From: Cryomorphaceae bacterium
GTDB taxonomy: Bacteria > Bacteroidota > Bacteroidia > Flavobacteriales > Schleiferiaceae
DNA length: 5,867 nt
Direction of reading: 5' to 3'
Assembly: GCA_003444795.1 (NCBI GenBank)
Contig: DLWR01000202.1
Span: forward strand, 727 to 6,593
In this document: positions 1 to 4,712 of the stretch, piece after piece
How the letters are laid out: every line of letters begins with the position of its first letter
How positions within the stretch are numbered: the first letter of the stretch is position 1
Program-made: the position numbers and the translations under genes
The notes under the pieces: generated by a model
What the model saw: only the letters and a program-made list of their open reading frames with translations
What the model was told of the DNA's origin: nothing
The model's database searches: none

Positions 1-729
1 AACCAACCCGTGTATGCCGACCTCAGTTGGAGCGTCAACTACTTGAGCGAAAATCCCAACCCCGCTGTAGAAAACGCGAGTGTCATCCTCTTTGAAAATG
101 GTTTGCCCGTGGACACTTTGAGCCACGTATCCGAAGGGCATTACGCGGGCGATTTTGTGGGCCGCTACGCGCAGAGCTACCACGTTGCCGTTACCTTGCC
201 CGAAAACGGAGACCTCCCCTACGGCACCTGGGAAAGCAGCCCTGAGGCCATGGGGCGCTGCAATCCTTTTGACAGCATCTACAGTGCTTTTGTGCCCCGG
301 GCTCCTTTTGTTCGGGAGGGCTACTATGTCTACGCGCACTGGACGGAAATCGCTGGAAGTGGCGACTACTACCGAGCGCGCTTGTGGCGCAACGACACCT
401 TGGAAAATGCGCCCTTCAATATCCAAGTCTTTGATGATGGATTCTTGGACGGTCGCTCCAACAATGACGTGGATCTCCCCGCCATAGAAGTGGCGGGACC
501 CGATGAAATTGGAGTCACCTACACGATTGAAATCGCAAGTATTCCCTTGGGCCTCTACAGCTACCTGCAGCTCTTGCGCGAACAAACGCTCCAAGTAGGG
601 GGCCTTTTTGATCCGCCTCCCGCCCCCATCATTGGCAATATTTTCCGCCAGGGACAGCCCGAAGACTATGCGCTTGGCTATTTCTATGCATCTGCACGAC
701 GCCAAGCCAGCATCACCATTACGGAATAG
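1..729 (+). CDS. DUF4249 family protein, 3' part only (N-terminus outside window)
   Basis: The reading frame is open from base 1, so this is the last 242 residues of a longer protein; the GTG at position 10 is not a likely start. The family (DUF4249) consists of Bacteroidota envelope proteins, normally lipoproteins of roughly 300-400 residues, often encoded beside a TonB-dependent receptor; their biochemical role is unknown. Visible family traits are an early beta-sandwich-like stretch with a VENASVILFENG segment, a central YYRARLWRND segment followed by an Asp-rich FDDGFLDGRSNNDVD stretch, and a C-terminal part ending GNIFRQGQPEDYALGYFYAS, the typical close of these proteins. The signal peptide and lipobox that would confirm lipidation lie outside the window. 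The next gene begins 32 bases after the stop on the same strand, so the two may be co-transcribed. Family assignment is by remembered sequence pattern; function is not known. Confidence 0.83.
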   Translation, partial: NQPVYADLSWSVNYLSENPNPAVENASVILFENGLPVDTLSHVSEGHYAGDFVGRYAQSYHVAVTLPENGDLPYGTWESSPEAMGRCNPFDSIYSAFVPRAPFVREGYYVYAHWTEIAGSGDYYRARLWRNDTLENAPFNIQVFDDGFLDGRSNNDVDLPAIEVAGPDEIGVTYTIEIASIPLGLYSYLQLLREQTLQVGGLFDPPPAPIIGNIFRQGQPEDYALGYFYASARRQASITITE

Positions 730-761
730 ACCATCCAATTTTCATGGACTATTTTTGACCC

Positions 762-2039
762 ATGGATCCCACGTTGATAAACCCCGGGCACTGGACCCGT
801 AACCTCCTTGAAACACAAGGGTTAAATGAAACCTTCATTGCCGGCATCACCATTTCGGTCGACTTTGTCGTGTTGGTATTGGTTTCGCTATTGGCCGATT
901 ACCTCGCCAAAAGCATCCTCCTGCGCATCATCAAACGCTGGGTTCTGCGAACGGCAGCTACATGGGACGATCATTTCTTAAAGGAGAAGGTATTCCAAGC
1001 ACTGGTGCACTTGCTGCCCACCTTGGTCATTCGGGCCTTCATCCCCGTGGTTTTTGAACATGCGGAATCCTGGATTTCACCCCTTCAAACGGGGTTGAGC
1101 TACCTCCTCATTTACCAGATCGCTATCCTGGTGAACCGAACCGCACGCGCCACCAGTCACGTGTTGGAGGATGAAGAGAGGTTCAAGGATAAGCCCATCC
1201 GCACCCTGCTCTCCGTGGTGCAATTTCTCACCTGGTTTATTTCCATTCTAGCTGCCATCTCCCTGGCGTCTGGCACCCCCTTGGGCAATCTTTTGGCGGG
1301 CATGGCAGGAGCAACGGCCATCATCATCTTGATTTTCCAAGATGCGATTAATGGCTTGCTCGCCAACTTTCAAATTGCCATGTACGACCTGCTCCGAAAA
1401 GGCGACTGGATCACCTTTGAAAAATTTGGGGTAGATGGCGATGTGATCAGTGTCGATTTGACCACGGTGAAAATCAAGAATTTTGATAACACTATCTCTT
1501 CAGTTCCCGCCAAAGCCTTTGTCACGGATAGTTTCGTGAACTGGCGAGGCATGAAAGTAGCCAATGTGCGCCGAATCAAGCGCAATATTGTCATGGATTT
1601 GGACTCGGTGCAGTTTTGCAGCGACGAACTCCTTCAGAAATTATCGGGCATTGAACGCATCTCAGGCTATATACAGGGCCGCCAAGCCGAAATTGCCCAA
1701 CACAATGTGGCCATTGGCGCAGACAAGTCTCAGCCGGTCAACGGCCGTCACATGACCAATCTGGGTATCTTCCGAATGTATGCCACGGCCTACCTGCAAG
1801 AACACGCCCAAATCTCCAGCGAACATTCCCTCATGGTCCGTCAATTGCAACCCTTGGGCACCGGTGTGCCTTTGGAGATCTACTGCTTTGCCAAGGAAAT
1901 TAGCTGGGTGCCCTATGAAGGCATTGTAGCGGACATTTTTGACCACCTCATTGCGGCAGCTCCTGCCTTTGGGTTGCGCTTGTACCAGGCGCCAACCTCA
2001 CGCAGCGGGTACATGGGAACCAATCCCATACAAGCCTAA
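762..2039 (+). CDS. ybdG: YbdG-type mechanosensitive channel (MscS family)
   Basis: A 425-residue inner-membrane protein of the MscS superfamily, closest in pattern to E. coli YbdG (415 residues), a small-conductance channel that opens on hypo-osmotic membrane tension. Hydrophobic segments lie at about residues 24-48, 78-98, 107-126 and 147-169, and a Gly/Ala-rich pore-type helix at 173-206 contains GNLLAGMAGATAIIILIF. The cytosolic beta domain follows at about 213-262 (GDWITFEKFGVDGDV, then LTTVKIKNFDNTISSVP). The YbdG-specific C-terminal part shows VRRIKRNI (269-276), MTNLGIFR (331-338), LMVRQLQP (357-364), LEIYCF (371-376) and DIFDH (391-395). The ATG at 762 is chosen because the only nearby upstream in-frame ATG (744) runs into a TGA after four codons. 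No Shine-Dalgarno sequence precedes it. ruvC starts 3 bases after the stop. A full-length, intact gene; the family call is firm, YbdG orthology is by pattern. Confidence 0.93.
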   Translation: MDPTLINPGHWTRNLLETQGLNETFIAGITISVDFVVLVLVSLLADYLAKSILLRIIKRWVLRTAATWDDHFLKEKVFQALVHLLPTLVIRAFIPVVFEHAESWISPLQTGLSYLLIYQIAILVNRTARATSHVLEDEERFKDKPIRTLLSVVQFLTWFISILAAISLASGTPLGNLLAGMAGATAIIILIFQDAINGLLANFQIAMYDLLRKGDWITFEKFGVDGDVISVDLTTVKIKNFDNTISSVPAKAFVTDSFVNWRGMKVANVRRIKRNIVMDLDSVQFCSDELLQKLSGIERISGYIQGRQAEIAQHNVAIGADKSQPVNGRHMTNLGIFRMYATAYLQEHAQISSEHSLMVRQLQPLGTGVPLEIYCFAKEISWVPYEGIVADIFDHLIAAAPAFGLRLYQAPTSRSGYMGTNPIQA

Positions 2040-2042
2040 GCC

Positions 2043-2624
2043 ATGATTATCCTCGGCGTCGATCCTGGTACCGTTGTGCTGGGCTACGGCGTGGTACGTC
2101 TCGAAGAAAAGAAATTGGAATGCTTGGCGCTAGACGCCCTAAAACTGGACGCCAAAAAAGACCCTTTTGAACGCCTCCGGGACATTCACGAGGCGATGGC
2201 CGAACTCTTTGAACGATATCAACCTGACTTTTTGGCCATGGAAGCGCCCTTCTTCGGCAAGAACGTGCAGTCCATGCTCAAACTAGGTCGAGCTCAAGGG
2301 GTTATTATGTCTGCAGGCCTTGCCAAGGGCATCCCTGTAGACGAATACTCCCCCCGAAAGGTCAAGCAATCCATCACAGGCAATGGTGCGGCCAGCAAAG
2401 AGCAAGTCAGTGCTATGCTGAAGAGCATCTACGGCCTCAAAGACCTCCCAAAACTTCTAGATGCCACCGATGGCCTGGCGGTGGCTACTTGCCACGCCTA
2501 TGCCCTTCAGTCGCCTATCCCCCTAAGTTCCCCCGCCAAGAAGAAAGCAGCCGTTAAGGGCAAGGGTAAAGGCTCCTGGGCGCAATTCCTTGCGCAGAAT
2601 CCAGACAGAAAGATAGAAGGGTGA
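2043..2624 (+). CDS. ruvC: Holliday junction resolvase RuvC
   Basis: RuvC is the dimeric, Mg-dependent endonuclease that cuts four-way DNA junctions symmetrically after RuvAB branch migration, in cytoplasmic recombination and repair. This 193-residue protein has the RNase H-like fold signature GVDPGT at residues 5-10 with catalytic Asp7, then Glu67 in LAMEAPFF, and the C-terminal pair Asp140 and Asp143 in LLDATDGLAVATCH, matching D7, E66, D138 and D141 of E. coli. Phe70 aligns with the junction-stacking Phe69 of E. coli. KNVQSMLKLGRAQGV and RKVKQSITGNGAASKEQV are highly conserved core segments. After the core (about residue 158) comes a Lys/Gly/Ala-rich linker and a closing SWAQFLAQNPDR segment, a tail I recall as common in Bacteroidota RuvC. 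The start is 3 bases after the channel gene and has no Shine-Dalgarno, so translational coupling is likely. ruvA and ruvB are not in the window. Confidence 0.97.
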   Translation: MIILGVDPGTVVLGYGVVRLEEKKLECLALDALKLDAKKDPFERLRDIHEAMAELFERYQPDFLAMEAPFFGKNVQSMLKLGRAQGVIMSAGLAKGIPVDEYSPRKVKQSITGNGAASKEQVSAMLKSIYGLKDLPKLLDATDGLAVATCHAYALQSPIPLSSPAKKKAAVKGKGKGSWAQFLAQNPDRKIEG

Positions 2625-2706
2625 AAGGGTGTTGCGTCCCTTAAACTTCTAGCCCCCCAACACGAGCGCTTCCCGCATGGCCCTTGCTTCAGAGCGGAAT
2701 GCAGCT
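2625..2706. other. Convergent spacer between ruvC and the HIT gene
   Basis: These 82 bases separate the stop codons of two convergent genes. Two weak inverted repeats can be drawn, AAGGG/CCCTT (2625-2629 with 2638-2642) and TTCCcGC/GCGGAA (2670-2676 with 2694-2699, one bulge, 17-base loop). Neither is followed by a T-run in either direction. No gene or clear terminator is seen; termination here may be Rho-dependent or lie within the opposing gene. Confidence 0.5.
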
Positions 2707-3111
2707 TTAAACCAACTCGGCTACCTCATGGGCGATAGAGGCGGCGAGTTCTTCCATGCATTCGGCCGTGAGCTGCAACTTAGGTAGCGCAAAATTCAGA
2801 TCGCCTTCCGTGCGAAGAGGCACTAGATGAATGTGCGCATGAGGCACCTCAAAACCCAATACCGCTACACCCACTCGATTACACGGAATGGCTGCCTCAA
2901 TGCCTTTCGCCACCTTGTGGGCAAAAGACCAAAGCGCCTGAAAATCTTCTTCGGATAGGTCGAATAGTTTATCCACTTCCGTTTTTGGCACGACGAGGGT
3001 GTGTCCTTTAGATAAGGGCCGAATATCTAGAAAGGCAATCGCCTCTTCCGACTCCGCTACCTTGTAGCAAGGAATGTCGCCTTGAATGATTTTGGTGAAG
3101 ATCGAAGCCAT
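2707..3111 (-). CDS. HIT family protein (HINT-like nucleotide hydrolase/transferase)
   Basis: A 134-residue soluble protein of the histidine-triad superfamily. Family members bind nucleotides and hydrolyse or transfer nucleotidyl groups through a covalent nucleotidyl-histidine; HINT-type members act as nucleoside phosphoramidases. The N-terminus (SIFTKIIQGDIPCYKV, then AIAFLDIRPLSKGHTLVVPK at 24-43) is the classic HINT opening. The catalytic triad HAHIH lies at 91-95 (His91, His93, His95), inside NRVGVAVLGFEVPHAHIHLVP. Length is normal and no key residue is missing. The ATG lies 12 bases after the greA stop on the same strand, so the two are very probably one transcript; greA beside a HIT gene is, to my recollection, a recurrent Bacteroidota arrangement. 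The physiological substrate cannot be read from the sequence. Confidence 0.93.
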   Translation of the reverse strand: MASIFTKIIQGDIPCYKVAESEEAIAFLDIRPLSKGHTLVVPKTEVDKLFDLSEEDFQALWSFAHKVAKGIEAAIPCNRVGVAVLGFEVPHAHIHLVPLRTEGDLNFALPKLQLTAECMEELAASIAHEVAELV

Positions 3112-3123
3112 GGATGAGTCGAG

Positions 3124-3594
3124 TTAGCGGCTAATTTCTAGGATCTCCAATTTCATAGTCCCGTTGGGCACTAGGATGTCTGCGACTTCACCAGTCGACT
3201 TGCCTAACAAGCCCTTGCCAATGGGACTGTTCACAGAGATTTTCCCTGCTTTTAGATCTGCCTCTTGTTCTGCTACCAAAGTGTAGGTGAACTCCATTTT
3301 ATTGGCAGGATTGCGAAGTTTCACTTTGGAGAGAATCAACACCTTGCTGATGTCGAGTTGGCTTTCGTCCACGATGCGCGCGTTGGCCATCACGTCCTCC
3401 ATTTTGGCAATCTTAAGCTCCAACAAGCCCTGTGCTTCTTTGGCCGCATCGTACTCAGCATTCTCGCTAAGGTCGCCTTTGTCGCGTGCTTCAGCGATTT
3501 GCGCCGAAATACGTGGGCGCTCCACCGACTTCAGGTTTTCCAATTCCTCCTTGAGCTTTTTAAAGCCTTCTGGCGTCAAATACGATACAGACAT
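3124..3594 (-). CDS. greA: Transcription elongation factor GreA
   Basis: GreA enters the secondary channel of backtracked RNA polymerase and stimulates cleavage of the extruded RNA 3' end, rescuing arrested complexes. The protein is 156 residues, close to the usual 157-158. The N-terminal coiled coil spans about residues 8-74, with the tip motif ARDKGDLSENAEYDAAKE at 36-53. The tip acidic pair Asp41 and Glu44 falls at the same positions as in E. coli. The C-terminal FKBP-like domain ends with SPIGKGLLGKSTGEV and a KLEILEI strand. The start ATG is the first in-frame one, with no Shine-Dalgarno upstream (the leader ends in cattgcatc). The first 70 bases upstream hold a strong inverted repeat and a candidate promoter. 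The gene is first in a likely greA-HIT unit and lies downstream of the barrel gene in the same direction, so read-through from that operon is possible. Confidence 0.97.
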   Translation of the reverse strand: MSVSYLTPEGFKKLKEELENLKSVERPRISAQIAEARDKGDLSENAEYDAAKEAQGLLELKIAKMEDVMANARIVDESQLDISKVLILSKVKLRNPANKMEFTYTLVAEQEADLKAGKISVNSPIGKGLLGKSTGEVADILVPNGTMKLEILEISR

Positions 3595-3613
3595 GATGCA
3601 ATGTTTAAACGAG

Positions 3614-3641
3614 AATGAGATCCCTGGTGGGGGATCTCATT
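3614..3641 (-). terminator. Perfect 11-bp stem-loop between barrel gene and greA
   Basis: AATGAGATCCC (3614-3624) and GGGATCTCATT (3631-3641) are perfect inverse complements around a 6-base loop, TGGTGG. On the minus strand the hairpin begins 26 bases after the stop of the barrel gene and ends 20 bases before the greA ATG. It is well placed as the terminator of the secretion-type operon, but the bases that follow on the minus strand (ctcgtttaaacat) have only a short TTT and no true T-tract. If greA is transcribed from the candidate promoter just upstream, the hairpin would instead form the 5' end of the greA mRNA. The structure is certain in sequence; the role is inferred. Confidence 0.55.
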
Positions 3642-3645
3642 GCAC

Positions 3646-3678
3646 GAAAGGTAGTAAAATCTTTATTTAGAGCACCAA
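3646..3678 (-). promoter_or_regulatory. Candidate Bacteroidota-type promoter for greA
   Basis: Read on the minus strand, TTTG at 3678-3675 is followed after 21 bases by TACCTTTC at 3653-3646. The phylum consensus is TTTG, about 19-21 bases, TAnnTTTG; the -33 element is exact and the -7 element has one mismatch (final C for G). Transcription would start near 3640, at the foot of the inverted repeat, leaving a leader of about 45 bases before greA. The -33 element lies inside the last codons of the barrel gene. Short motifs like these arise by chance, so support is modest. Confidence 0.35.
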
Positions 3679-4701
3679 AGTAGCGCCCAAGGTATGCACT
3701 CCCGCGAAAGCTGTATTGGTTAAGCGGTATGCGTAACTCAGGTTCAACTTAGAGGTTCCACCCGTAGGAGCATTAACGCTAAAGCCCATGGCAGGACCGG
3801 AGAATGCCTCTGTCGCCAAGCCATCGAATCGGTTGTCAAAGGCCGCATAGGAAGCGCGCACTTGGAAGATGTCATTATGGTCAAATTCCATCCCCACTGT
3901 AAACTGATCCTTCTTGAAGGAGTTCGAGATGAAGTTGCCCGCCAAATTCAAGCGGTTCTTCGCATCTAAGTCAAAACGCTTGGCTGCACCGATGGCCAAC
4001 TGCGTGGGCAATTCAAATTGCTCCGTTCGGCTATCAAAGGTCGTCGTGTGTGACCCCGTAGGAACGGGCAACACTATCGCCATACCGTCGCCATTGTACC
4101 CAAAGGAGGGGCCAATGTTGCGCAACGTAATTCCAAAGCGGAAATCGCGGTCTTCGCCGGTGACATATTGAACGCCTGCGTCAAAGCACACCCCGGTAGC
4201 CGACAAGTTGCTGATGGTACTATTGTACATTTTGATATTTACACCGCCGTAGATGCTCTGCGTAAACTTCTTTGCGTAGCCAATTCCAATGATGGTAGCG
4301 GCTGGGTTGAAGTATCCCGCACCCCCATCAGGAAGTTCCGTGGTCGTGACTTCAATCTGGCCGTAGTTCATATTGGTCACGTGAATGCCCAACACCCCTT
4401 CATTACCCGAAGGGGTTGCGAAGGCCGCACTGTTTAATTGAATGCCACTTCCGACCAGCCACTGGGTGTTCGAAAAGCCTGTCTGCAAACCGGTGGTGAA
4501 CGCCAGTCCTGCAATATTTCCATACAGGGATTCCAAACCCGAAACATTGGCGGTATTGCCTTCAGACCAACTTGCCGTTCGGGCCCATGGATTCACTAAG
4601 AGTTCAGATGCACCTGCGGATCCCGAACGAACAGGGTTGCCCGCAAAAGCCACTAGGCTGGCAGCTAGAAAGGCACATGTTGCTATTGCTTTTTTCATCA
4701 T
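3667..4701 (-). CDS. PorV/PorQ family outer-membrane barrel protein
   Basis: A 344-residue protein with a clear Sec signal peptide (MMKK, then a hydrophobic core, likely cleaved after AFA at residue 20). The mature part is rich in alternating strands, Gly, Asn and aromatic residues, and ends in a short beta strand (HTLGATLVL), as expected for an outer-membrane beta barrel. Recognisable family segments are NPVRSGSAGASELLVNPWAR (22-41), GLESLYGNIAGLAF (55-68), a VLGIHVTNMNYGQIEV stretch (103-118), GVCFDAGVQYVTG (170-182) and FRFGITLRNIGPSF (187-200). PorV is the T9SS shuttle that accepts cargo C-terminal domains; PorQ and relatives share the fold. This protein lacks the PorV-type N-terminal pattern that I recall (Gly-Asp-Gly-Val-Ala-like, then WNPAK), so it is taken as a paralogue. 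It starts 11 bases after the stop of the CTD protein, which suggests a functional pair. The second Met (4698) could also be the start. Exact role unknown. Confidence 0.85.
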   Translation of the reverse strand: MMKKAIATCAFLAASLVAFAGNPVRSGSAGASELLVNPWARTASWSEGNTANVSGLESLYGNIAGLAFTTGLQTGFSNTQWLVGSGIQLNSAAFATPSGNEGVLGIHVTNMNYGQIEVTTTELPDGGAGYFNPAATIIGIGYAKKFTQSIYGGVNIKMYNSTISNLSATGVCFDAGVQYVTGEDRDFRFGITLRNIGPSFGYNGDGMAIVLPVPTGSHTTTFDSRTEQFELPTQLAIGAAKRFDLDAKNRLNLAGNFISNSFKKDQFTVGMEFDHNDIFQVRASYAAFDNRFDGLATEAFSGPAMGFSVNAPTGGTSKLNLSYAYRLTNTAFAGVHTLGATLVL

Positions 4702-4712
4702 TTCTTCAGGTC

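Noticed and set aside
744..758. ATG at 744 as an upstream start or leader peptide for the channel gene.
   Set aside because: It is in frame with the channel but meets TGA after four codons (MDYF), and no ribosome-binding site precedes it.
1157..1946. Open frames on the minus strand across the channel gene.
   Set aside because: They lie antisense to a well-conserved full-length gene and their translations resemble no family.
2625..2699. Bidirectional terminator between ruvC and the HIT gene.
   Set aside because: The possible stems are 5-6 bp, one with a bulge and long loop, and no T-run follows on either strand.
3603..3610. GTTTAAAC palindrome just before greA as an operator.
   Set aside because: An isolated 8-base palindrome in an AT-rich leader is not enough, and no second copy was noticed.
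3265..3670. Plus-strand open frames across greA and the hairpin.
   Set aside because: They mirror greA, whose translation carries all family residues; their translations look like low-complexity shadows.
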